Source: Selenomonadaceae bacterium (lineage in GTDB: Bacteria > Bacillota > Negativicutes > Selenomonadales > Selenomonadaceae). Taken from it: a DNA stretch of 5,267 nucleotides. This document shows, in pieces, positions 1 to 5,267 of the stretch. Under the pieces are notes generated by a model, which saw only the letters and a list, made by a program, of their open reading frames with translations, searched no databases and was not told where the DNA came from. The position numbers were made by a program, and so were the translations under genes. The stretch lies in the NCBI GenBank assembly GCA_017529085.1, contig JAFXOC010000621.1, forward strand, positions 1 through 5,267. Reading direction: 5' to 3'. How positions within the stretch are numbered: the stretch's first letter is position 1; the number at the start of each line of letters is the position of its first letter.

Positions 1-332
1 CTCCCTACGAAAAACCTTCCGAAGCCGATTTCAAAGCCGAATACAGGCGGCTTATCAGAAAAATTCGCGCAAAAAACGGCAATATTCCCATAATATGTAT
101 AATGCCCTCCTCAAAGGGAAATGTACCATTTGCGGCAAATTATATAAACGACACGGTAAAATACTTTCAAGAACTTAACGATCAAAACATTTACTACATC
201 GAGGTCAACCACAAAAGACCTCTCCTTAAAAAAACCGACTACGTAGACGGAGCGGTTCACCCCAACAAAATCGGCTCAAAAAAAATCGCCGAATTCTTGT
301 TGCCTAAAGTAAAAAGTATTATGAAGTGGTAG
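1..332 (+). CDS. SGNH/GDSL-type hydrolase, C-terminal part (5' end outside window)
   Basis: The open frame runs in from the left edge with no stop (frame starting at base 3) to a TAG at 330-332, so only about 109 C-terminal residues are visible; an internal ATG at 102 is not a credible start because the frame is open and protein-like upstream of it. The visible part has a beta-strand-like IPIICIMPSS followed by a helix-rich segment, then YYIEVNHKRP and the closing motif VDGAVHPNKIGSKKIAEFL. A conserved Asp/His pair followed by Pro-Asn and a glycine-containing helix is the block V signature of SGNH hydrolases (esterases and lipases acting on acyl or acetyl groups, often on carbohydrates), giving Asp at 246-248 and the likely catalytic His at 258-260. 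The Asp-to-His spacing is one residue longer than the usual DxxH. The nucleophile block and any signal peptide are off-window, so substrate and location are unknown. The gene ends 26 bp before parB, suggesting co-transcription. Family assignment is inferred from the C-terminus alone. Confidence 0.72.
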   Translation, partial: PYEKPSEADFKAEYRRLIRKIRAKNGNIPIICIMPSSKGNVPFAANYINDTVKYFQELNDQNIYYIEVNHKRPLLKKTDYVDGAVHPNKIGSKKIAEFLLPKVKSIMKW

Positions 333-341
333 TAATTCAAG

Positions 342-348
342 AAAGGAG
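342..348 (+). promoter_or_regulatory. Ribosome binding site deciding the parB start
   Basis: AAAGGAG lies 10 nt ahead of the GTG at 359-361. It would be internal to the reading frame if the in-frame GTG at 326 were used, and that GTG has no comparable site, so this decides the start in favour of 359. The site falls just after the stop of the upstream hydrolase gene. Confidence 0.8.
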
Positions 349-358
349 ATTATTAACA

Positions 359-1249
359 GTGCCAACTGACAAAGAGACAGACAATCTGATACCTAACGGA
401 TCAGGCTATTCACAAGACAAAGTTGAAGAAATTCCACTCGATAAAATACGCGCGAACCCATATCAACCCAGACGCGGTTTCGATATGGCGACGCTCGAAG
501 AACTCAGCGCATCCATTAAGGAATACGGGGTGTTGCAACCTATACTGCTTAGAAAAACCGATTTCGGCTACGAGATAATAGCGGGAGAACGCAGACTACG
601 CGCCGCAAAAATGGCGGGGTTAAGTAAAATTCCGGCGCTCATCAAGGAAATGGAAGATAAAATGATGGGTGAAGTTGCGCTCATAGAAAACCTGCAACGA
701 GATGATTTGAACATAATAGAAGAAGCGAAAGCATACCAACGGTTAATGCTGGAATTTTCCATGACGCAAGAAATACTTTCGGATAGGCTTGGCAAGAGCA
801 GACCCAAAATCGCAAACACGCTCAGAATGTTAAAACTTTCGCCAAAAGTGCAAAAAATGATTTCCGAAGGCAAACTCACAGGCGGACAGGCAAAACCTCT
901 GTTAGCGGTAAAATACATACCGCTGCAAGAGGAATTGGCAAAAAAAATTGCCTCTGCGGACTTATCCACAAGAGGCGCGGAAGCTTTGGTGAAATCCGTT
1001 ATGGAGAAAGAAAAACTTCCCGTTAAAAACGATGCGGACATAGCCAAGGAAGAAGCCGTTGAAAACTATGAGAGAGCGGCGATAGAAAGGCTCACTCAAT
1101 TTTTCGCCACAAAGGTAGCTATTCACAGAAACAAAAACAGGGGCAAAATCGAAATTGAATTTTACTCCGACGAAGACTTGGAAAGAATTCTGGAAACACT
1201 TGAAGGTGAGAAAAAGAATAATAATCCCCCAAGTGAGTTTTATGTGTAA
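359..1249 (+). CDS. parB: Chromosome partition protein ParB (Spo0J family)
   Basis: 296 aa from the GTG at 359, a typical ParB length. ParB is a CTPase clamp that loads at parS sites near the origin, spreads, and works with ParA and SMC in origin segregation. Domains in order: a short variable tail; the ParB/Srx CTP-binding domain from about residue 22, with IRANPYQPR (30-38), GVLQPILLR (57-65), GERRLRA (76-82) and ENLQRDDLN (110-118), which hold the nucleotide and magnesium ligands; a helix-turn-helix around 134-158 (LGKSRPKIANTLRML); the second recognition segment around 171-182; and the C-terminal dimerisation domain (about 240-281, TKVAIHRNKNRGKIEIEF then SDEDLERIL). Arg148 in GKSR and Gly176 are ParB-like rather than Noc-like. 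The odd point is GQAK at 176-179, where the family norm is GHAR: His is replaced by Gln177. No parA is adjacent in view. The gene ends inside a parS-like palindrome. Confidence 0.95.
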   Translation: MPTDKETDNLIPNGSGYSQDKVEEIPLDKIRANPYQPRRGFDMATLEELSASIKEYGVLQPILLRKTDFGYEIIAGERRLRAAKMAGLSKIPALIKEMEDKMMGEVALIENLQRDDLNIIEEAKAYQRLMLEFSMTQEILSDRLGKSRPKIANTLRMLKLSPKVQKMISEGKLTGGQAKPLLAVKYIPLQEELAKKIASADLSTRGAEALVKSVMEKEKLPVKNDADIAKEEAVENYERAAIERLTQFFATKVAIHRNKNRGKIEIEFYSDEDLERILETLEGEKKNNNPPSEFYV

Positions 1250-1271
1250 AATGTTTCGCGCGAAACATTTT
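1248..1271. other. Perfect 24-bp palindrome, candidate variant parS site
   Basis: The 16-bp core at 1252-1267 is TGTTTCGCGCGAAACA, extended by AAAA on the left and TTTT on the right to a perfect 24-bp two-fold symmetry centred between 1259 and 1260. The known parS consensus is TGTTNCACGTGAAACA; the core differs only at the two symmetric central positions (A to G and T to C). It is not the Noc site, which has A at the outer position and a CCCGGG centre. It overlaps the parB TAA stop and lies next to parB, a usual place for parS. The alternative reading is a transcription terminator or attenuator: as RNA it would give a 10-bp, mainly A-U stem with a GCGC loop followed by Us (the T-run is 1268-1273). 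Both roles are possible. Confidence 0.6.
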
Positions 1272-1274
1272 TTC

Positions 1275-1280
1275 GGGAGG
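1275..1280 (+). promoter_or_regulatory. Ribosome binding site deciding a TTG start
   Basis: GGGAGG is placed 8 nt before the TTG at 1289-1291. No ATG or GTG lies at a suitable distance downstream in that frame before the membrane segment, so this site supports the TTG start. It begins four bases after the palindrome ends, so a hairpin there would sit directly beside it. Confidence 0.75.
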
Positions 1281-1288
1281 TAAAAAAA

Positions 1289-1762
1289 TTGCAAATATTT
1301 GAATCAATCCCCGTGTTATGGGGAGTTATAGTTTTTCTGCTCATACTGATGATATATCTTTTTGTAAGCCTCAGCTCTATAAAAACGCGTCAGCAGAACA
1401 TGATGCGAGGCGCAACTGCGGCAAGTCTTGAAGAGATTATAACGAAAAACGTGGAGGATATTGCGCGGATCAAGGAAAATATCGCGGAAATCGAACGCAA
1501 TATTTCGGATATAAACGCTCGTCTGCAAAAAGCCTTCGCCAAATTCGGCACCATGCGTTTTTCCGCTTTCGACAACGTTGGCGGCGATCAGAGTTTCGCC
1601 CTCGCCATTTTGGATGCGGACGATAATGGCATTGTGCTTTCCAGCCTAAAAGGACGCGACGGCGCAACCGTATATTTAAAGACCGTGGAAAAAGGAAACG
1701 CGGATATTCCTCTTATGAAAGAGGAAATCACGGTGCTTAAAGACGCTATGAGAGGGAGATAA
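1289..1762 (+). CDS. DUF4446-family membrane protein of unknown function
   Basis: 157 aa from a TTG start preceded by GGGAGG. Layout: a short outside or periplasmic-side N-terminus, one hydrophobic membrane segment (about residues 8-28), a heptad-like helical region likely to form a coiled coil (about 46-83, rich in Ile, Glu and Asn), then a compact C-terminal domain. The core pattern RFSAFDNVGGDQSFALAI (90-107), then NGIVLSSLKGRDGATVYLK (113-131) and a final helix containing LMKEEI (142-147), is the signature I recognise for DUF4446. This family is known as a conserved neighbour of parB/spo0J in Bacillota; no biochemical function is established that I can cite. It lies 39 bp after parB with the palindrome between them, and its stop is 9 bp before the M23 peptidase start, so co-transcription is likely. 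A membrane-attached adaptor for the partition or cell-wall machinery is inference from position only. Confidence 0.85.
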   Translation: MQIFESIPVLWGVIVFLLILMIYLFVSLSSIKTRQQNMMRGATAASLEEIITKNVEDIARIKENIAEIERNISDINARLQKAFAKFGTMRFSAFDNVGGDQSFALAILDADDNGIVLSSLKGRDGATVYLKTVEKGNADIPLMKEEITVLKDAMRGR

Positions 1763-1771
1763 GCAAGAAAA

Positions 1772-2710
1772 ATGGACTACGAGTTTAAAATTACTTCCCC
1801 AAATGGGAATGTTCATAAGATCAATCTCTCAAAAACATTGGCGTTTTACGGTATCAGCTCTTTAATCGTGTTTATCCTAGTCTTTGCCGCCTCATTCGCT
1901 TACGCCGCCTATTCCTATTTCACCATACAGAATCAGCGCGGCGAAATCGAAGAGTTAAAATCTGTAAACGCCATGCAACAAGAGCAGATTTTGAACGTGG
2001 CAAAAAAAGCTTCCGCTCTTGAAAAACGAAGCTCCGAGCTTAAAAACGTTGAAAACGAACTTCGTGTTTTGTCCGGTATAGCAACCCCCGCCGAAGCAGC
2101 GGAACACGCCGAAACCAAGGATAAGAAAGAGGAAAAACAGGGCGAAGGCGGCGCTTACGGCAGCGAGCTTGAACACTTGAACGCTTTTTTAGACGACAGA
2201 GAAAAATCTTTCGCCTTCCATGAAGAACAGCTAACCGAACTTCGCGGGAAAATTCAAGACAAAATTCCCAACCTAGGCGCATTTAAAATGGCAAGCTACA
2301 ACGGCGGCGTTCCCTTTACCGGTCCCGCCGTCGCTATTCCGTCTCTTTGGCCGTCTTCCGGCGTTGTCACTTCCCCTTACGGCTATCGTTGGGGCGGCAC
2401 CGACTTCCATCCCGGCATTGACATAGCCGATGACCTTGGCACTCCCATAGTCGCCACAGCCGACGGCGTTGTTGACTACGCCGGTTGGAACGCCTACGGC
2501 TACGGCAACATGGTCGACATCGTTCACGACAGCGGCATCGTCACCCGATACGCCCACGCTATGCAAGTCGTAGTCGTTCCCGGCGAACGCGTCCGCGCCG
2601 GTCAACTCATCGCCTACATGGGCAGCACAGGTTTTAGCACCGGTCCCCACGTTCACTACGAAGTACGCATAGGCGGTCAAGCCGTCAATCCTTCCGCTTA
2701 TTTGCACTAA
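1772..2710 (+). CDS. Membrane-anchored M23 (LytM-type) zinc metallopeptidase
   Basis: 312 aa from the ATG at 1772. A GAGGGAG site at 1752-1758, inside the end of the preceding gene, is 13 nt away, a little long. Layout: a cytoplasmic N-terminus of about 22 residues, a membrane segment (about 23-45) acting as an uncleaved anchor, an extracytoplasmic coiled coil (about 55-100), a charged low-complexity linker (about 107-130), a second helical stretch (about 131-165) and the peptidase domain (about 195-310). The domain has the full active site of peptidoglycan endopeptidases: His213 and Asp217 in HPGID, His262 in YAHA, and His293 and His295 in HVHYE; His213, Asp217 and His295 would bind zinc. 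It should therefore cut peptide crosslinks in the wall, not be a degenerate SpoIIQ- or EnvC-like regulator. Last gene before a strong terminator. Odd: the peptidase half uses C-ending codons far more than the N-terminal half. Confidence 0.93.
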   Translation: MDYEFKITSPNGNVHKINLSKTLAFYGISSLIVFILVFAASFAYAAYSYFTIQNQRGEIEELKSVNAMQQEQILNVAKKASALEKRSSELKNVENELRVLSGIATPAEAAEHAETKDKKEEKQGEGGAYGSELEHLNAFLDDREKSFAFHEEQLTELRGKIQDKIPNLGAFKMASYNGGVPFTGPAVAIPSLWPSSGVVTSPYGYRWGGTDFHPGIDIADDLGTPIVATADGVVDYAGWNAYGYGNMVDIVHDSGIVTRYAHAMQVVVVPGERVRAGQLIAYMGSTGFSTGPHVHYEVRIGGQAVNPSAYLH

Positions 2711-2721
2711 ACTCCCCCATA

Positions 2722-2747
2722 CCCCCCTCTAGGAGGGGGGCTTTTTT
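2722..2747 (+). terminator. Rho-independent terminator of the parB operon
   Basis: An 8-bp GC-rich stem, CCCCCCTC paired with GAGGGGGG, closes a TAG loop (2722-2740), followed by C and six Ts (2742-2747). It begins 11 bp after the M23 peptidase stop and ends the plus-strand gene run. Confidence 0.9.
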
Positions 2748-2766
2748 GCTTTACTTTAAAGTGCGC

Positions 2767-2794
2767 AAAAAAAAGCCCTCCTCTAGGAGGAGGG
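2767..2794 (-). terminator. Rho-independent terminator of the mnmG-rsmG operon
   Basis: Read on the minus strand: an 8-bp stem, CCCTCCTC paired with GAGGAGGG, with a 3-nt CTA loop (2776-2794), then C and eight Ts (the A-run at 2767-2774). It begins 31 bp past the rsmG stop. Its stem is a near copy of the plus-strand terminator in inverted orientation. Confidence 0.9.
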
Positions 2795-2825
2795 ACAGCC
2801 GCTCAACGGCAGGGAAGAGCAACCT

Positions 2826-3527
2826 TTACAGCGGCTTTTTTTGCGGCGTTCCCGGTTTTCTTGGGTACTCTTTAGGGGTTGTTTTGGATTTTCTTATGAT
2901 TATCAAGGCTCTTTCTTCCGTTAATTTAGGGATAGCGACTTCTTTTATTTCTTCTAATTCTCCCCCTAACACTTTTAACGCCTTCTCGCTTTCCTTCGCT
3001 TCGTCTTTTGCTTTGCTTCCCTTCCACGCTATGAAAGTTCCTCCTACTTTAAGAAAAGGCAGGGCGTATTCGGATAGCACCGGTAATGACGCGACGGCGC
3101 GGGAAACTACCGTGTCAAAGGATTCTCTTAAATCGGTTTTCGCCAAATCTTCCGCTCTGCCGTGAATTGTGGTCACATTTTGAAGAGAAAGATTATTCGC
3201 GACTTCATCTAAAAAGTGGAGTCGCTTTTTTAATGCGTCCAAAAAAGTTATGTTGTACGCTTCATTGTAAATTTTTAGCGGTATCCCCGGAAATCCTGCG
3301 CCCGAACCTAGATCTAATATTCTGCCTGTTCCTATGTAATCTAATCCCGAAAGCGAATCCAAAATATGCTTTCTTACAAATTCATCTTCCTCCGTGATGG
3401 CGGTGAGGTTCATCTTCTCATTCCACTCGATAATGAGTCTGTAAAAAGCGCCGAATTTCTTTTCCCGCTCCAAATTTACCTCTAAACCGTATTCCTTAAA
3501 AGCTTGTTTTAGTTTATCCTCAAACAT
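2826..3527 (-). CDS. rsmG: 16S rRNA (guanine-527-N7)-methyltransferase RsmG (GidB)
   Basis: 233 aa, normal for the family. It transfers a methyl group from S-adenosylmethionine to N7 of G527 in the 530 loop of 16S rRNA; loss of RsmG is known to give low-level streptomycin resistance in several bacteria. Visible landmarks: WNEKMNLTAI (35-44), KHILDSL (53-59), the SAM-binding glycine loop ILDLGSGAGFPG (70-81), the acidic strand end FLDAL (95-99) with KKRLHFL after it, GRAEDL (123-128), SRAVASL (142-148) and the closing YPRKPGTPQKKPL (221-233), which is the usual RsmG C-terminus. Start chosen at the ATG at 3527-3525, which has GAGGAG 5 nt upstream. The first 8 bp overlap the end of mnmG (ATGTTTGA contains both the start and the stop), implying translational coupling. 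Transcription ends at the minus-strand terminator beyond its stop. Confidence 0.97.
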   Translation of the reverse strand: MFEDKLKQAFKEYGLEVNLEREKKFGAFYRLIIEWNEKMNLTAITEEDEFVRKHILDSLSGLDYIGTGRILDLGSGAGFPGIPLKIYNEAYNITFLDALKKRLHFLDEVANNLSLQNVTTIHGRAEDLAKTDLRESFDTVVSRAVASLPVLSEYALPFLKVGGTFIAWKGSKAKDEAKESEKALKVLGGELEEIKEVAIPKLTEERALIIIRKSKTTPKEYPRKPGTPQKKPL

Positions 3528-5267
3528 TTCTTCTCCTCAACGCCTCCAGATAAATCATCAGCACGGAAATATCCGCCGGCGATACCCCCGAAATCCTAGA
3601 CGCTTGCGAAAGATTTAGAGGTCTTGTATTTTTCAGCTTCTCCACCGCTTCAAGCCGCAAACTTTTTACCTCGTTATAATCAATATCCTCGGGTATTTTC
3701 ATGTTCTCAAGCTTCGCGACCTTTTCCACCATGTCTTCCTGCTTTTTTAAATATCCTTCGTATTTGATAAGCGTCAACGCTTCAACTTCCGCCGCCTTTG
3801 AGAAACTTTCAACTCCAAATACAGCTTTTACCCGCTCGTAGTCCGCTTCCGGTCTTCTTAAATATTCCTTTAATGTTACGGTATTTTTTATGGTTGGCAG
3901 GCTGTTTTCTTCCAACAACTCCAAATTTTCCGCGCTTGGCGTTATTGTTCTTTTCTCCAAAATATCCGTTAATCTCTCAATCTCATTCTTTTTCTTCAAA
4001 TACCGCTCATACCGCGCGTCAGTCACAAGCCCGATTTCACGTCCTATAGGAGTCAACCTCGCATCTGCATTGTCCATTCTTAAGAGAAGCCTGTTTTCCG
4101 CGCGCGACGTCATCATTCTATAAGGCTCCATCGTGCCTTTAGTCACCAAATCGTCTATCAACACGCCGATATAAGCGTCGCTTCTCTTTAATACCACAGC
4201 TTCTTTGCCGTCAAGTTTTCTCGTCGCGTTTATCCCCGCCATCAAGCCTTGCGCGGCGGCCTCTTCATAACCCGATGTGCCGTTGGTCTGCCCCGCCAAA
4301 TACAAATTTTCTATTACCTTCGATTCAAGGCTCGGCTTTAGATACAGCGGATCAAAACAATCGTACTCTATAGCGTAACCCGGGCGCATAATCTCGCATT
4401 GTTCCAACCCCGCTATTGTATGCAGAAAATCAAACTGCACATCCATCGGCATACTGGTGGACATTCCCTGCACATAAACTTCGTTCGTATGCAAGCCCTC
4501 AGGCTCCAAAAAAAGCTGATGGCGCTCTTTATCAGGGAAGCGCAAAATCTTCGTCTCAATGGCGGGGCAGTACCTAGGACCTATCCCCTCTATAATCCCG
4601 TTCGCCATAGGCGCGCGGTGCATATTCTTCCTCAAAATCTCATGGGTACGCTCATTTGTATATGTAAGGTAGCAAGGCAGGGTTTGAAGCGTGCGTTCGT
4701 CCGTCATAAAGGAAAAATTTTCCACCGAATCCCCATCTTGACGCTCCGTCTTTGAATAATCGATGCTTCTTGCGTCAATTCTCGCGGGCGTCCCCGTCTT
4801 AAACCGCATAAGCGGCAGTCCCAGCTTAACCAAATTTTGCGACAGTTTCATTGCCGCCCTCTGTCCGCTGGGTCCCCCGTCGTAAGTCGTTTCGCCTATA
4901 ATAATTCGCGAACGCAGATACGTTCCCGCCGCAATTATTACAGCGTCGGCGTAAAACCTCTCCCCCGTCTCGCACAATATCCCGACAGCTCTGCCGTTTT
5001 CCGTCAACAACTCGTCAACCAAAAGCTGTTTTACCGACAAATTATCGGTATTTTCCAAAGTCTCCTTCATCAACGCCTGATAAAGCCTTTTATCCGCCTG
5101 CGCGCGCAAAGCCCTCACAGCGGGACCCTTGCCGGTGTTTAACATTCGCATCTGTATGGCGGCCTTATCAATATTTATTCCCATCTCGCCGCCCAACGCG
5201 TCAATCTCTCTCGTCAAATGCCCCTTAGCGGGACCTCCGATAGAGGGATTGCAAGGCATAAGCGCGA
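3520..5267 (-). CDS. mnmG: tRNA uridine-5-carboxymethylaminomethyl modification enzyme MnmG (GidA), N-terminus cut by window edge
   Basis: About 581 residues are visible; the frame is open to the right edge, so the first 40-odd residues, including the FAD-binding glycine motif, are outside. The ATG at 5259 is the internal Met of the family motif MxCNPSIGG, not the start. MnmG is a FAD enzyme that, with MnmE, adds a (carboxymethyl)aminomethyl group to U34 of certain tRNAs. Counting from that Met: CNPSIGG (3-9), KGHLTREIDALGG (12-24), AAGTYLRSRIIIGE (110-123), RFKTGTPARID (152-162), GPRYCPAIETK (227-237), HTNEVYVQGMSTSMP (257-271), AGQTNGTSGYEEAAAQG (322-338), TSRAENRLLLR (384-394) and the helical C-terminal domain that contacts MnmE, ending in EALRRRNV. 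Both conserved cysteines, equivalent to E. coli Cys47 and Cys277, are present (3 and 231). Within TSRAENRL, Asn stands where Tyr is common. First gene of the visible mnmG-rsmG pair. Confidence 0.97.
   Translation of the reverse strand, partial: ALMPCNPSIGGPAKGHLTREIDALGGEMGINIDKAAIQMRMLNTGKGPAVRALRAQADKRLYQALMKETLENTDNLSVKQLLVDELLTENGRAVGILCETGERFYADAVIIAAGTYLRSRIIIGETTYDGGPSGQRAAMKLSQNLVKLGLPLMRFKTGTPARIDARSIDYSKTERQDGDSVENFSFMTDERTLQTLPCYLTYTNERTHEILRKNMHRAPMANGIIEGIGPRYCPAIETKILRFPDKERHQLFLEPEGLHTNEVYVQGMSTSMPMDVQFDFLHTIAGLEQCEIMRPGYAIEYDCFDPLYLKPSLESKVIENLYLAGQTNGTSGYEEAAAQGLMAGINATRKLDGKEAVVLKRSDAYIGVLIDDLVTKGTMEPYRMMTSRAENRLLLRMDNADARLTPIGREIGLVTDARYERYLKKKNEIERLTDILEKRTITPSAENLELLEENSLPTIKNTVTLKEYLRRPEADYERVKAVFGVESFSKAAEVEALTLIKYEGYLKKQEDMVEKVAKLENMKIPEDIDYNEVKSLRLEAVEKLKNTRPLNLSQASRISGVSPADISVLMIYLEALRRRNV
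3533..3538 (-). promoter_or_regulatory. Ribosome binding site of rsmG inside mnmG
   Basis: GAGGAG on the minus strand lies 5 nt before the rsmG ATG and within the last codons of mnmG. The site and the 8-bp gene overlap suggest ribosomes finishing mnmG can re-initiate on rsmG. Confidence 0.8.

Larger units (their letters stand above)
2722..2794. repeat. Imperfect inverted repeat made of two opposed terminators
   Basis: The 19-nt stem-loops at 2722-2740 and 2776-2794 match at 17 of 19 positions when read on the same strand (core CCTCTAGGAGG in both). Their T and A runs face each other, and a 10-bp palindrome ACTTTAAAGT (2753-2762) sits at the centre of symmetry. The whole 73-bp block is one imperfect palindrome serving as a bidirectional terminator. 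Confidence 0.7.

Noticed and set aside
326..358. Longer parB form starting at the GTG at 326
   Set aside because: It lacks a ribosome binding site, overlaps the upstream gene end, and its extra 11 residues would be encoded over the clear AAAGGAG that serves the GTG at 359.
568..1047. 159-residue open frame antisense to parB
   Set aside because: It is Ser/Ile-rich with no recognisable domain, and parB on the other strand is unambiguous.
1252..1267. Noc-binding site reading of the palindrome
   Set aside because: The Noc site has A at the outer position and a CCCGGG centre; here the outer bases are parS-like and the centre is CGCGCG.
2273..2707. 144-residue open frame antisense to the M23 peptidase domain
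   Set aside because: It mirrors the C-ending codon bias of the real gene; the product has low-complexity Val/Gly/Ala composition and no family motif, and the sense strand has an intact active site.
2797..2842. Possible further plus-strand terminator: AGCCGCT pairing with AGCGGCT followed by a T-run
   Set aside because: The loop is 26 nt and the T-run simply encodes the Lys-Lys of the RsmG C-terminus; the two stronger hairpins next to it explain termination.
2746..3165. 139-residue plus-strand open frame over the terminators and rsmG 3' part
   Set aside because: It would run through both terminator hairpins, starts in the T-run of one, has no ribosome binding site, and is antisense to the well-supported rsmG.
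5257..5259. ATG at 5259 as the mnmG start
   Set aside because: It is the Met of the internal MxCNPSIGG family motif; the frame continues to the window edge and the FAD-binding N-terminus must lie beyond it.
1..5267. CRISPR arrays, tRNA or rRNA genes, insertion sequences
   Set aside because: I saw no regularly spaced direct repeats, no cloverleaf or rRNA-like sequence, and no transposase or terminal inverted repeats of a mobile element.

Overview
The window looks like a stretch of bacterial chromosome, most likely from a Bacillota (Firmicutes) lineage of the Clostridia/Negativicutes type. The pointers are the origin-region gene set (mnmG, rsmG, parB, and a DUF4446-family membrane protein that usually sits beside parB in these bacteria), strong AGGAGG-type ribosome binding sites, the use of GTG and TTG starts, and a moderate base composition (impression by eye, not computed). 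The exact taxon cannot be fixed from the sequence.

Layout. The plus strand carries a tightly packed, probably co-transcribed run: the 3' end of an SGNH/GDSL-type hydrolase gene (1-332), parB (359-1249), a DUF4446-family single-pass membrane protein (1289-1762, TTG start) and a membrane-anchored M23 (LytM-like) peptidase (1772-2710). A strong terminator follows (2722-2747). The minus strand carries the mnmG-rsmG tRNA/rRNA modification pair, transcribed towards the first group: mnmG (enters from the right edge, 5' end cut off) and rsmG (2826-3527), which overlap by 8 bp. A terminator for that strand lies at 2767-2794. The two groups are convergent and meet in a 115-bp intergenic region that is almost entirely terminator sequence. 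No stretch longer than about 115 bp lacks a gene.

How the genes fit together. MnmG and RsmG modify the tRNA wobble uridine and 16S rRNA G527 and are classic neighbours of the chromosome partition genes near oriC. ParB is the CTP-dependent clamp that loads at parS sites and helps organise the origin. The next two genes encode membrane-bound proteins, one uncharacterised and one a cell-wall hydrolase, so the operon joins origin segregation to envelope functions. No parA/soj is in the window; the gene immediately upstream of parB is an esterase-like hydrolase instead.

The most interesting signal is a perfect 24-bp palindrome right at the parB stop codon (1248-1271). Its 16-bp core, TGTTTCGCGCGAAACA, matches the canonical parS site at all outer positions but has CGCGCG in place of the central CACGTG. 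The ParB encoded next to it keeps ParB-like (not Noc-like) residues at two specificity positions but has Gln in place of the conserved His of the GHAR motif. This may be a matched shift in site and reader. A second point is that the two terminators are near-identical inverted copies with one compensatory base-pair change, arranged around a small central palindrome.
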